DNA of 64,000 bases from JAAZGD01 sp964383845 (GTDB lineage Bacteria > Bacillota > Clostridia > Peptostreptococcales > Anaerovoracaceae), in NCBI GenBank assembly GCA_964383845.1, contig CAYLIF010000004.1, positions 1 through 64,000 on the forward strand. Direction: 5' to 3'. Position 1 is the first letter of the stretch. Each line of letters begins with the position of its first letter. Both the position numbers and the translations under genes were made by a program. This document shows positions 16,853-26,064 of this stretch, one piece after another. The notes under the pieces were generated by a model. The model saw only the letters and a list, made by a program, of their open reading frames with translations, had not been told where the DNA came from and made no database searches.

Positions 16853-19804
16853 TTACTCTAATTCTTCTAGTTCTACTAAATCTTCTAATATATCAAGAGG
16901 AACATCTGCGCTTGCTTCATTTGCTGCAAGGCTAGATAATGCGTCTAGATACTTTTGTAATCGCTCCATGTAAATTCCATAATCAGCCCATCTACCATCT
17001 CTCTGGGCAGCTATAGCATTTTCATAAGCAGCAGCAGCCTTCAATATCAGGTCTGCCTGAGTTAGGTCTACACTGACACCGTTGTCATCAGGAGTACCAT
17101 CTTCATTTTTGTCACCCTCACCAGTTGCGCCAAACAGTGACTCAAGAGCTTGGGTTAACGTCTCTTCATAAGCAATTCTATCTCCGTAGGCAACGATAAC
17201 TCGCTTAACCTCTGGCAATGAAGAGTTAGTAGCTTCAAGATACACAGGTTCAACATAGATTAGGGAATCTTCAATTGGTATTATGAAGAGGTTCCCACGA
17301 ATATAGCTTGACCCTGAAGAGTTCCAAAGCGAGAACTCCTTAGAAATTTCTGGTCTTTGGTCTATTTGTGCTTCGATCTGCATTGGGCCATAAATGATTT
17401 TGTCCTTAGGTAATTGATAAAGAACTAAATCTCCATAGAATTCTCCATCATTTCTGGCAACCAAGAGACCCATCATGTTTTTCTTGTTCTTGGGAGTATA
17501 GGCAATGGTATTTACAAATTCAGCCTTTTCTTCTCCTGGAAGTTTCATAATGTAGTAGGTTGGTGTCATAATTGTTTCAGTTGTTCCATAGATTTCTCTT
17601 GCTATGTCCCAAAGGTCTTCTCCTTGGTAGAAAACACGAACATCGCTCATGTGGTATCTAGCATATACGCTGGACTGAATGTTCAACATAGTGCTTGGAT
17701 ATCTAATGTGAGCCCTTACTTCTTCAGGCATTTCATTGAAAGGCTTGAATAGTTTAGGATAGATATTCATAAATGTATTTGCAATAGGATCTTTGTCATC
17801 TACTAAGTAATAGGTTGTTGTTCCATCGTAAGCATCAATAACTACCTTTACAGAGTTTCTGATGTAGTTAACTCCTGTCCCTTCCGCATAAGGCTCTGAA
17901 TAAGGGTACATGTTACTGGTAGTATAGGCATCTATAATCCATTTTAGTTTGCCATCAATAACTACTACGTATGGATCATTTTCATATGCAAGGTAAGGCA
18001 TAATTGTCTTAACTCGAGTTAAAATGTTTCTATTGATTACGATTCTGGAGTCGCTATCTATATTTGTAGATACAAGAAGCTTCAAACTTTGTTCTCTTAC
18101 TGCAAACATAAGACGGTTTAGGAAACCTAGTTGGATTCCAGCGTCTCCTTCGTACCTAGAATATTTATTGATGTCTCCATCAGGGTAGTCAAACTCTTCT
18201 TCGTCAGTACCAACTAAAATATAATTATTGGTTAACTCACCAAAATAGAGTTCTGGACGTTCTATTTGAATTTCGGGAATCTGAGACACTGGAGGTATGC
18301 TTGCAATAAGCATGTCTGGCTGTCCTGAAGCTGTTACCTGATCTACTCTTGAAAGTGTGATTCCATATCCGTGAGTATATTTGATATGTTGGTTAAGCCA
18401 TGTTTGACTTATTAATGTTTCGTCAATCTCACGAGCAGATAGGAAGGTTTGTGTGTAATCACCGTCTATAATATATCTGTCTACGTCTACGTCATTAAAT
18501 GTATAGTAGAGTCTAATACTTTGAGTCTGGTTGTAGAATTTTTTTGCTGGCTCGTAATCGTTGATACGGATATTCGATATGGTCTCCGCATTGTTTGCAA
18601 TATCCTCATTTGTAAGGGTATTGGATGCAGCAAAAGGTTTAATGTCAACCTTATCAAGATCATAGGCAAACTGAGTATACGCAATATTATGGTTCAAATA
18701 CTGCATTTCCTTGTTGATTTCATCAGGAGATACAACAAGGTTTTGTACCAATGTTCCTGCACCTGTTCCTAATGCTCCCACAACTATCATAATTACAGGA
18801 ACAAGTAGGATTGTCTTGAATTTCTTTTTGCTAATTCCTATGGCAAAGGTAACAGCAGAAACCAATGACAATGCAATTAGTATACGGTACATCCAAAGAG
18901 TCACATTTACGTCAGTAAATCCTGCCCCGTATACAGCCCCTATGCTTGAGTACAACAATCCATATTGCTTAAGGAAGAAGTTAACTGCAAGCATTATGAA
19001 AAATATTGCTCCCAAAATTATCAGTTCTTTCTGAGCGATTCCCAATAACTGATTGAAATTGGAGTCGTCAAACTGCTTCTTAGGTTGTCTTGGTTGGCGA
19101 ATATTCCCACCGCCACGGAACTGCTTTCCTAAGTTTTCAAACATATCGTTTATGTTTCCAAAGCCTTTTGGTCCTCTATTGATAGTATCATCAGCAGAGC
19201 TGCCAAAAGCATCTTCGCCATCGAAATCATCTGCTTCACCTGGAGTTTCGTACATTTGTGGTGTACGCATACTAAGCAATAGAGAATAGTAAATTACACT
19301 GATAACTACATATCCTATTACAAGGCCTATTACCAAGGTGTTTAACTGTTCAATAAATGCTAGTTTGAAAACATAAAATGAAATGTCCATATTGAACAAA
19401 GGATCAGTGATACTAAAATCTGTAGCATTACCAAATTTCAAGGCTTCAAACCACAATGCCTTAGCCGCCATGAATCCAGCAAGTGCAGCAAATCCGATGG
19501 AAATTAAGAATGTAAACTGTCCTAATCTTCTCTCGTTTACCACTTCGTTAGACTCTACTTTTTTATAATAACCCTTCTTTAAAACTCTCAAGAAAATCAT
19601 GGTTACTACTGTTAGAACCACAAATATCGGTATTCCTATTTGCAGCTGGGTAACTAGTTGCTTAAAGAATACACTAAGGTATCCTAATTCTCTGAACCAT
19701 AAAAGGTCCGTTATGAATCCGATTAAGGCAATAAACAAGCCGACTATTACTAGTACTAGCAAGAGTATCCCCTTTAATCCAATTCCTTTTTTCTTTGCTT
19801 TCAA
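16853..19804 (-). CDS. UPF0182 family membrane protein
   Basis: 983 residues. The N-terminal third holds about seven membrane helices (near 12-34, 54-70, 94-115, 150-172, 265-285, 310-330, 340-362), interrupted by a Gly/Arg-rich loop (about 205-245). The rest is a large extracytoplasmic domain with many Tyr and Asp residues and an acidic C-terminus (ILEDLVELEELE). Length and layout match UPF0182, a widespread family of unknown function. It is followed 13 bases upstream by the PEP carboxykinase-like gene and so likely belongs to the same operon. Confidence 0.9.
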   Translation of the reverse strand: MKAKKKGIGLKGILLLVLVIVGLFIALIGFITDLLWFRELGYLSVFFKQLVTQLQIGIPIFVVLTVVTMIFLRVLKKGYYKKVESNEVVNERRLGQFTFLISIGFAALAGFMAAKALWFEALKFGNATDFSITDPLFNMDISFYVFKLAFIEQLNTLVIGLVIGYVVISVIYYSLLLSMRTPQMYETPGEADDFDGEDAFGSSADDTINRGPKGFGNINDMFENLGKQFRGGGNIRQPRQPKKQFDDSNFNQLLGIAQKELIILGAIFFIMLAVNFFLKQYGLLYSSIGAVYGAGFTDVNVTLWMYRILIALSLVSAVTFAIGISKKKFKTILLVPVIMIVVGALGTGAGTLVQNLVVSPDEINKEMQYLNHNIAYTQFAYDLDKVDIKPFAASNTLTNEDIANNAETISNIRINDYEPAKKFYNQTQSIRLYYTFNDVDVDRYIIDGDYTQTFLSAREIDETLISQTWLNQHIKYTHGYGITLSRVDQVTASGQPDMLIASIPPVSQIPEIQIERPELYFGELTNNYILVGTDEEEFDYPDGDINKYSRYEGDAGIQLGFLNRLMFAVREQSLKLLVSTNIDSDSRIVINRNILTRVKTIMPYLAYENDPYVVVIDGKLKWIIDAYTTSNMYPYSEPYAEGTGVNYIRNSVKVVIDAYDGTTTYYLVDDKDPIANTFMNIYPKLFKPFNEMPEEVRAHIRYPSTMLNIQSSVYARYHMSDVRVFYQGEDLWDIAREIYGTTETIMTPTYYIMKLPGEEKAEFVNTIAYTPKNKKNMMGLLVARNDGEFYGDLVLYQLPKDKIIYGPMQIEAQIDQRPEISKEFSLWNSSGSSYIRGNLFIIPIEDSLIYVEPVYLEATNSSLPEVKRVIVAYGDRIAYEETLTQALESLFGATGEGDKNEDGTPDDNGVSVDLTQADLILKAAAAYENAIAAQRDGRWADYGIYMERLQKYLDALSSLAANEASADVPLDILEDLVELEELE

Positions 19805-19817
19805 ATCTCTGCCTCCC

Positions 19818-21473
19818 TTATTTTAACTTTTGAACTAACTCTTTAATAATATCTTCTGCCTCTTCAGGCAGTGCGTCTCTACCACCTTTAGCCGTTTTGA
19901 GACTTTCCAGATAGTTTATTCTACCCTCCATGCCCGCTCTTAAAACGTCAATATACTCCTTCCCCGAAAAGTCCGGCAAGAACCCTTCTATATCCATGGT
20001 TTTTATTCTTGATAAAGGTCCGAATTCTTTAAAAACTCCGGTCCCATCAATAATAATTTCCAAAATACTAATGGTTACTTCTTTGGGAATTTTCTTCTCC
20101 ATAAAGTACCCAGTATTAATAATGTAATTCGCAACTCCTCGTTCTTCAAAAAGTGTTTTAAACTTCTCATAGTCCTGCTTTAGTGCGTATGTTCTGAATG
20201 GATTTGCATATGGCTCAAATACCAAGGCGTTAATATCAACACCTTCAGCTAGACGTTCTGCAGAAGTACGCTTTGTCGCCAAGCATGCTCCCATTACTGA
20301 TGCCAGAACTGGATCTTCAATTTTCAAAACAGGTGGTAATGACTTATCTTTCATTAACCATAGAATTGAATTGATTGGGTCTTCCATTTTATCAACTCGG
20401 TTTGCAGCCCACAATTTTGACTTTATGGCTCTGCCATTACCGTTTCGAATATCTTCAGTAACCAACACCATTTTGCCTTGATTATCTATGGTTGCCCCAA
20501 CATTTTGTGCCGTAATCAAAAATTTGTTATCTGGCGATGAAAGTGGGTAGTCCTGAGTTTTATCAAAGTATGAAGGTTCTAATGCAACGGAGCTGCCATC
20601 CTCACTTGAGATAATATAGGCATCATCATGAAGAACTGTAACGTCATATTTGCCATCATGTTTGGCATGGGTTAATGTAGATTTCCCTGAGCCAGACAAG
20701 CCAAAAACACCAAGAACGTGAGCTTCTCCATCTTTTCGAAGGCAGCGCTTTAAACCACCGTGGCAAGATGCATATCCATTACGATTGGCAATACTCCAAG
20801 CCAATGTGAGTGTACCTTTTTTATGTTCTCCAAAATAACGCATGCCTAGTAGGCAGGCACAGTTATGCTCAGGATCAAAGAAAGCCAATCCATCGGGAAA
20901 ACTAGGATGGAAAAAATCAGGATCTGACAAAATGAATATATCTGGCTCATCACCTATTGGTTTAGAATTTTTGAACATATCATCATAGAACTTGTTAAGA
21001 TATTGAAAATTCAGTAGCCAGTTGTACATAGTGTTTTCATAGCCCTCAGGAATTAATAGATGGGCCTTGGTTATGAAATCTTCATCCAATCCTATATAAC
21101 TTTGGGTATGATACATTTTTTTGTAGCGAGTATTATATGCGGCCTCTCTTAGAACCTGGAATAATACCGCCTCATCTACACCCACTTCTCCCAAAATAAC
21201 TCGAGCTCCTGCAAACCGTCCAATAATTGCTCCATCATTGAAAAGTAAAATCTTTGCTCCATCAGGAAGACCAATTTTTTCGGGTTCAAAAACCGGCATG
21301 TCAGTTTCAATGGTTCCTGGGGAGTTTTTTGCCATTTCGTAGGCTTTCTTCAGGTCCACCATATTCTCTACGTTGTTTCCGTAAAAGGCAGTTTCAATAG
21401 TAGTACGAGCAGTAGAAAAACCACGGTTACCTGAGATGATTTCTTCTCTGGGATAATTTGATCTGGTTGACAT
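19818..21473 (-). CDS. Divergent ATP-type phosphoenolpyruvate carboxykinase-like protein
   Basis: 551 residues. The PEPCK-type P-loop GLSGSGKST (258-266) and the metal-binding kinase-2 segment VLHDDAY (280-286) are in the right order and spacing for ATP-dependent PEPCK. GYASCHGGLKRC precedes them, where family members carry their metal-site His. The P-loop differs from the usual GLSGTGKTT, and the N-terminal half is unlike canonical PckA. It may make oxaloacetate or PEP with ADP/ATP, or may be a repurposed kinase-fold protein. It sits among genes for surface or membrane proteins rather than carbon metabolism, which weakens a routine pckA call. Confidence 0.68.
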   Translation of the reverse strand: MSTRSNYPREEIISGNRGFSTARTTIETAFYGNNVENMVDLKKAYEMAKNSPGTIETDMPVFEPEKIGLPDGAKILLFNDGAIIGRFAGARVILGEVGVDEAVLFQVLREAAYNTRYKKMYHTQSYIGLDEDFITKAHLLIPEGYENTMYNWLLNFQYLNKFYDDMFKNSKPIGDEPDIFILSDPDFFHPSFPDGLAFFDPEHNCACLLGMRYFGEHKKGTLTLAWSIANRNGYASCHGGLKRCLRKDGEAHVLGVFGLSGSGKSTLTHAKHDGKYDVTVLHDDAYIISSEDGSSVALEPSYFDKTQDYPLSSPDNKFLITAQNVGATIDNQGKMVLVTEDIRNGNGRAIKSKLWAANRVDKMEDPINSILWLMKDKSLPPVLKIEDPVLASVMGACLATKRTSAERLAEGVDINALVFEPYANPFRTYALKQDYEKFKTLFEERGVANYIINTGYFMEKKIPKEVTISILEIIIDGTGVFKEFGPLSRIKTMDIEGFLPDFSGKEYIDVLRAGMEGRINYLESLKTAKGGRDALPEEAEDIIKELVQKLK

Positions 21474-21511
21474 GATTAATCCTCCATAAAAATTCTGTAG
21501 CTATAGTTCGC

Positions 21512-22873
21512 CTATTTTTTATCAAAAAAAGTATCTTCTACCCAACTTTGTATTGTTAGTATTACTTGATTTGCCTTTGCCGTTGCTTCGCTCTCAGGAG
21601 CAAAGTTCCTTAGACCTAGTATGCTGCCTTCTATAATTAGTATTATTATTATAATTGCAATTATGAATTTACCGAAAAAACCACCTTTTTTTCCATCTTT
21701 TGCATCTTCATTTTCATAGACATCATTTAAAGGGTCATATGGTGATGGTGGTGCTTCCGTATCAATTTGATCTTTTAACTCTTTATCCTCTAGAGGTTCT
21801 TCCCCTACTTCCGAATCATCCAACTTTGTTTTCTTTGAACCGATTGATTTGCCACCTAGTCCTAAGTAAGCTACGGGAACAGGAGCAGTATCTGAATCCC
21901 AAAGTTTTGCCAATCTTTCATCTATGCCAGGGGTGGGAAGCTCAGTTGCAGCGGCAGCTAGTTCCTGTGCCTTGTCCATGTCTGCATCTTCTGCCGGTTC
22001 TGGTATTTTAAGGTTAACTTGAGTAGGCATTTCGCTGTCCATAACATCCGCTACTGGTAAGGGTTCATGAGAATCTGTGTGCTCTGGCGGAATGCTTGGC
22101 GCTCTAGTGTTCTTGGTTGGAATAGTTGGTGCTTCCTCAACTTCTTGATTTTCAAAGAACTGAGTCTTTTCTATGTCAAAATCTTCTCTTTGATCATGTT
22201 CCCAAGGCTTATAATATTCCGAGCCTTCTTCTTGTGGCTTATCTATGATTCCAATATGATCTGCTGATTGTGGTTTATCTATGATTCCAATATGATCTGC
22301 TGAATCATATGAAGAATATTCTCGAGGCTCTCTTTGTAATGGTTGCTCAGGTTCTTTGTTTTGTCTTATATATTGTTTATCAAGTAGTTCTTGAAATTCT
22401 TCTCTGGTTTTGTTGTAGGTATGGAACTTGCTGTCCCCTTCGAACTCATCTCTTGGCGGTGTTATAGGTCGAGTGAATCTTTCACTACGTGGTTTTACCT
22501 CTTCGTCCCAACTGAAGTCAATATCTTCTACTGGCTTTGGACCAGGCTCTGGAAAGTCATGTACATTCCACACAAAATCTTCTACATCTGGTTTTCTTGC
22601 GTTATTTACTGATTCGTGGGCTTCGTTGGGTGCCCGGAAAGCGGGTTCACTTTTTCTTTCGCTTTTTGTCCCTTTGTTATCCCAGTTATCCCAAGGACTT
22701 TCTTCCTCTGCCTCTACGAAGGATATGCCTTTCTCTTTTTGTGAAGGAGTATTAAAAATAACTTCTTCTTTAGGAGATTCTTTGGTCTTGATTTCACTAC
22801 CCTGTTTATGGCCGCATTTACTGCAAAAGATGTCTGTTTCTTTTATCTGGCTTCCACAATTACTGCAATACAT
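21512..22873 (-). CDS. Zinc-ribbon protein with long acidic linker and C-terminal TM helix
   Basis: 453 residues. The N-terminus is a double-knuckle zinc ribbon (Cys3, Cys6, Cys17, Cys20). Residues about 30-390 are acidic, proline-rich and probably disordered. They include an exact tandem duplication of SADHIGIIDKPQ at 191-202 and 203-214 (DNA 22232-22303). A single hydrophobic helix lies at about 400-422, followed by about 30 residues. This is the pattern of the clostridial and bacillar zinc-ribbon membrane proteins of unknown function. It lies 17 bases after the Q/P-rich membrane protein gene and probably shares its promoter. Confidence 0.75.
   Translation of the reverse strand: MYCSNCGSQIKETDIFCSKCGHKQGSEIKTKESPKEEVIFNTPSQKEKGISFVEAEEESPWDNWDNKGTKSERKSEPAFRAPNEAHESVNNARKPDVEDFVWNVHDFPEPGPKPVEDIDFSWDEEVKPRSERFTRPITPPRDEFEGDSKFHTYNKTREEFQELLDKQYIRQNKEPEQPLQREPREYSSYDSADHIGIIDKPQSADHIGIIDKPQEEGSEYYKPWEHDQREDFDIEKTQFFENQEVEEAPTIPTKNTRAPSIPPEHTDSHEPLPVADVMDSEMPTQVNLKIPEPAEDADMDKAQELAAAATELPTPGIDERLAKLWDSDTAPVPVAYLGLGGKSIGSKKTKLDDSEVGEEPLEDKELKDQIDTEAPPSPYDPLNDVYENEDAKDGKKGGFFGKFIIAIIIIILIIEGSILGLRNFAPESEATAKANQVILTIQSWVEDTFFDKK
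22232..22303 (-). repeat. Tandem 36-bp coding repeat
   Basis: Two 36-bp units each encode SADHIGIIDKPQ in the linker of the zinc-ribbon protein. The units differ at only a few bases, suggesting a recent in-frame duplication. Confidence 0.85.
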
Positions 22874-22890
22874 AAATCTTCCTCCTTCTC

Positions 22891-23892
22891 CTAATCAAGA
22901 ATTCTATTAGCTATTTCTGCTTCTGAGTATCGTTTCCCTGTTCTTGAAATCCCATCATTCAAGGAGTTGAATTTTGATGGAACAATGTTCTCATTCGTGG
23001 GAATAATCGTTGGCCTTGATTGAGGCCTATTCTCTGTTATTGTATCTGCTTTAGGTTCTTTTTCTAGCCTTATAGCAGGTCGCGTTTCTGGTCGTGCTTC
23101 TCTTCTTATATCCACCACTGCTTCAGGTCTTTGCATATAAGTGTTATCTTCGTCGAAATCACACTCTTCAGGAAGCTGGAACTCCGTAAACCCTACTTCT
23201 GGCATTCTGGTTTGATGATAGATTGGAGCTTTAATTCCTGCTGTGTCTTGCGCCCTTTGGGGAGCTATTTGCGGCTCTTGTTGTGATGTGGATTGCGATT
23301 TCCTTTGCTGAACTCTTTGGGATTCTTGTTGTAGCACGGGTTCAGGCTTTTCTGGCTTCACAAGTTCTGGCCTAGGATATTGAACTTGTGGCTGCTCTTC
23401 TTGGGGTATTGATTGCTGCCTTCGTATCTCAACTGTTTCTGGTGCATAGTATTGTGCTACAGGTTCCTGCTGAGGCGCCTGTGGTTGAACTTGCTGTTGA
23501 GGCTGTTGTTGCTGGGGCGCCTGCTGCATATAAGGATACACCTGGGTTTGAGGTATTGACGGTGCTAATTGTGCCGGCGTATAAGGATACTGCTGAGGAG
23601 GAGCCTGTTGATATATATGAATAGGTGCTGGAGCAGGTTGCTTTTTGCTATCCTCATCCTTTATAAGTTGGATGGCTTTTACATTAGCTTGGTCAATCTT
23701 AATGTTTGTTATTTCGTTGTTTATATTATCGATTCGACTGTCAATTCTTTGAAGACTGCCCCCCTGATTATCAATTCTAAGGTTGCATCTATTAATTCCA
23801 CGGTAAATAGAGAACACTAAAATAGCAATCATCCCAATAGATAGAATCACCGCAAGGATCATCCAAATATTGATTGTTATGTTCTCAATCAT
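22891..23892 (-). CDS. Q/P-rich single-pass membrane protein of unknown function
   Basis: About 333 residues starting at the ATG at 23892, which has AGGAGCAAGG upstream; the frame itself opens 24 bases earlier at a TTG. A membrane helix lies at about 7-30, then a short coiled coil (about 40-65). Residues about 80-215 are very rich in Gln and Pro, and the tail is charged with Arg/Glu. No family is recognised. It opens the operon with the zinc-ribbon gene downstream and has a good promoter at 24004-24032. The low-complexity linker suggests a scaffold at the membrane, but this is inference. Confidence 0.68.
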   Translation of the reverse strand: MIENITINIWMILAVILSIGMIAILVFSIYRGINRCNLRIDNQGGSLQRIDSRIDNINNEITNIKIDQANVKAIQLIKDEDSKKQPAPAPIHIYQQAPPQQYPYTPAQLAPSIPQTQVYPYMQQAPQQQQPQQQVQPQAPQQEPVAQYYAPETVEIRRQQSIPQEEQPQVQYPRPELVKPEKPEPVLQQESQRVQQRKSQSTSQQEPQIAPQRAQDTAGIKAPIYHQTRMPEVGFTEFQLPEECDFDEDNTYMQRPEAVVDIRREARPETRPAIRLEKEPKADTITENRPQSRPTIIPTNENIVPSKFNSLNDGISRTGKRYSEAEIANRILD

Positions 23893-24003
23893 TAACCTTG
23901 CTCCTCTTCTCCTCAATCTTCTCGTGTCTTAACACAGCTGGTATATCGTATATATACTAGCTTGGAGTGTAGCTGCTGAATTTATGTTTTATTATATCAA
24001 TAT

Positions 24004-24032
24004 ATTATACAACCATATGAGGTACATGGCAA
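24004..24032 (-). promoter_or_regulatory. Sigma-A-type promoter of the Q/P-rich and zinc-ribbon operon
   Basis: On the minus strand TTGCCA, 17-base spacer, TATAAT. It lies about 110 bases before the start at 23892 and points away from the 6S RNA promoter. Confidence 0.65.
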
Positions 24033-24093
24033 TGAAAAATGCTTATTTTCTAACAACATTAGCCGCAATCCCATAAAAATTCCACATGCAAAG

Positions 24094-24122
24094 TTGCTAA
24101 GAAAAAAGTGCTGTGATATAAT
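24094..24122 (+). promoter_or_regulatory. Sigma-A-type promoter of 6S RNA
   Basis: TTGCTA, 17-base spacer, TATAAT on the plus strand. The predicted start at about 24128 matches the first base of the 6S closing stem. Confidence 0.8.
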
Positions 24123-24127
24123 ACAAG

Positions 24128-24305
24128 TATCCTGAATTGCTCGTTGGGAATTATAATTCAACCTACAACTAATTCTTCGGGACTTCGAGTTTCGACTGCT
24201 GATGCCGAGCCACCTTCGAGTGGATGGCAGATGTTGAGAACAGATAACCCACCTATCTATTGATAGGGCGTGAATTATACCCCGACGGCATGACGGGATT
24301 TTTTA
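24128..24305 (+). ncRNA. ssrS: 6S RNA
   Basis: A roughly 180-base transcript with its own promoter and no coding frame. The 5' end TCCTGAATTGCTCGTTGGG pairs with the 3' end CCCCGACGGCATGACGGGA with small bulges. This gives the 6S closing stem; the GACGGCAT element resembles the GGCGGCAT of E. coli 6S. Inside lie a second A/T stem (TATAATTCA with TGAATTATA), an internal open region and a long irregular arm ending in CCAC-TTCGA-GTGG. The 3' strand of the closing stem is followed directly by a T run, so it also serves as terminator. 6S RNA binds sigma-70-type RNA polymerase in stationary phase. Confidence 0.8.
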
Positions 24306-24312
24306 TTTTCTA

Positions 24313-24341
24313 TTGACAAGGTTAAATCTAACTGGTAGAAT
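24313..24341 (+). promoter_or_regulatory. Promoter of tRNA-Lys
   Basis: TTGACA, 17 bases, TAGAAT, just after the 6S terminator. The tRNA begins about 20 bases past the predicted start site. Confidence 0.75.
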
Positions 24342-24368
24342 TCTTATTGCGTCAAAAACAAATTGTAT

Positions 24369-24444
24369 GCACCATTAGCTCAGTTGGCAGAGCACCTGAC
24401 TCTTAATCAGGGTGTCCAGGGTTCGACCCCCTGATGGTGTACCA
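24369..24444 (+). tRNA. tRNA-Lys (anticodon CTT)
   Basis: Full cloverleaf: acceptor GCACCAT with ATGGTGT, D arm GCTCAGTTGGCAGAGC, anticodon stem CCTGA/TCAGG around CTCTTAA (anticodon CTT), T arm CAGGGTTCGACCCCCTG. The discriminator is A, and CCA is encoded at 24442-24444. It reads AAG codons. Confidence 0.97.
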
Positions 24445-24459
24445 AAGCACAATTATGCG

Positions 24460-24495
24460 AACCACCTTCAATATTTTGTAGGTGGTTTTGTTTTT
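24460..24495 (+). terminator. Terminator of tRNA-Lys
   Basis: AACCACCT and AGGTGGTT form an 8-bp stem followed by TTGTTTTT on the plus strand. Confidence 0.8.
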
Positions 24496-24505
24496 CATAT
24501 AATAT

Positions 24506-24542
24506 CATAAAAACTATCCCTGAAGCTATGGGATTCAGGGAT
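24506..24542 (-). terminator. Terminator of pyruvate kinase
   Basis: On the minus strand ATCCCTGAA pairs with TTCAGGGAT, followed by AGTTTTT, about 30 bases after the pyk stop. Confidence 0.8.
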
Positions 24543-24573
24543 CTATTATCAGATTATGTTCTGGATTAGTTTT

Positions 24574-26001
24574 TTAAAACTCGGCCCCTACAATGTGAAT
24601 CCTTAACATATTTGTAGTTCCACCTACACCAACAGGAACTCCAGCGGTTATTACTATTAGGTCTCCATCTTTAATAATTCCTGTTGCCACAGTAGCATCG
24701 ATTGCAGCTTTAAAGATCTCCCCATCGGATTCTAGGTGCTTTACCACAAGAGGAATCACTCCCCAATTTATAGAGAGGCTCCTTGCTACCCTATCTAATA
24801 TTGTACATGCTACAATGGGAGCTTTAGGCCTAAATCTAGAAACAACAGCTGCGGTATATCCCGAAGATGTTGGGGTTAGTATGGCTGTTGCTCTTAGTCC
24901 ATGGGCGCTTGCGCAAGTTGCCTGACCGATAGCGTTGGTTACGCTCAAGTTTTTTGTTATGCTTTTTTCCCTGAGAAATCTCTCATTTCTCAAGGCCTCT
25001 TCTGTAGTTACCGCAATCTTTACCATTTGATTGACAGCTTCTACTGGATATTTCCCAATGGCTGTCTCACCAGAAAGCATTATGGAATCTGTCCCGTCAA
25101 AAACAGCATTTGCAACATCTGTAACCTCTGCCCTAGTAGGTCTAGGATTACGAATCATTGAGTCTAGCATCTGGGTGGCAGTTATTACTGGTTTTCCTTC
25201 TATGTTGCAGAGTTTAATTATTTCTTTCTGTATTAAAGGCACCTGTTCTGCAGGGATTTCCACACCTAAATCTCCTCGGGCTATCATAATTCCATCGGAT
25301 ACAGCTATTATATCCTTAAGGTTATCCACCCCTTCTCTGTTCTCAATCTTAGAGATGATTTTAATATGAGAGGCCCCTCTGTCTTCTAGAAATGACTTCA
25401 TTTCTTCAACATCTGAGGCTCTTCGAACAAAAGATGCAGCAATAAAGTCTATATCTTCCTCGATTCCAAATTCTATATCTTCTTTGTCATTGTCAGTAAT
25501 TAGAGGCAAGTTCAATTTTGACCCCGGAGCATTTATACTCTTATAATCTTTGATTTCACCAGAGTTATTAACAGTACAAAGGATATTGTTACCATGAATC
25601 TGATCAACGGTTAATCCTATTAACCCGTCATCTATTAATAATTGGTCGCCAATATCTACATCCTCTGGTAGGCCCTTATAGGATACGCTGCAGATCTCGT
25701 TGGTTCCTATAACATGATCTGTGGTTAGCGTGAAGTTCTGGCCTTCAAATAACTGAACTGTCTTTTCCCCAAAAGTTCCTGTTCTTATTTCTATTCCCTT
25801 TGTGTCTAGCATTATAGAGATATGTAGTCCCAACTCTTCACGTAGTTCTTTTATTAAGTCCATTTTAATCTTATGTTCTTCTCGGTTACCATGGGAAAAA
25901 TTTAGTCTTGCAGAATTCATTCCCCCAAGCATCATTTTTTTTAATACTTCACGGTCCTCACTAGCAGGTCCAATCGTACATACTATTTTCGTTTTTTTCA
26001 T
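24574..26001 (-). CDS. pyk: Pyruvate kinase
   Basis: 475 residues, the short bacterial form without the C-terminal PEP-utiliser-like domain found in many Bacilli. It starts KIVCTIGPAS and carries NFSHGNREEH, the catalytic metal segment IISKIENREGVDN with the active Lys, MIARGDLGVE and the TATQMLDSMI signature. It converts PEP and ADP to pyruvate and ATP in glycolysis. A terminator follows. The start is preceded by GGGAGGTG. It is 63 bases from the AEC transporter gene and may have its own promoter. Confidence 0.97.
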   Translation of the reverse strand: MKKTKIVCTIGPASEDREVLKKMMLGGMNSARLNFSHGNREEHKIKMDLIKELREELGLHISIMLDTKGIEIRTGTFGEKTVQLFEGQNFTLTTDHVIGTNEICSVSYKGLPEDVDIGDQLLIDDGLIGLTVDQIHGNNILCTVNNSGEIKDYKSINAPGSKLNLPLITDNDKEDIEFGIEEDIDFIAASFVRRASDVEEMKSFLEDRGASHIKIISKIENREGVDNLKDIIAVSDGIMIARGDLGVEIPAEQVPLIQKEIIKLCNIEGKPVITATQMLDSMIRNPRPTRAEVTDVANAVFDGTDSIMLSGETAIGKYPVEAVNQMVKIAVTTEEALRNERFLREKSITKNLSVTNAIGQATCASAHGLRATAILTPTSSGYTAAVVSRFRPKAPIVACTILDRVARSLSINWGVIPLVVKHLESDGEIFKAAIDATVATGIIKDGDLIVITAGVPVGVGGTTNMLRIHIVGAEF

Positions 26002-26064
26002 ATGAATACACCTCCCTTAATTTAGTAATGGCATTTTGTAATTATCGCTATGAGTATATTTTTG

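Noticed and set aside
22428..22910. Plus-strand frame of 160 codons
   Set aside because: It mirrors the zinc-ribbon gene whose acidic, low-complexity codons leave the opposite strand open. No ribosome site or motif.
24128..24305. T-box or SRP RNA
   Set aside because: No T-box sequence or specifier loop, no aminoacyl gene downstream on this strand, and no SRP GGAA-tetraloop domain; the closing-stem pattern fits 6S RNA.
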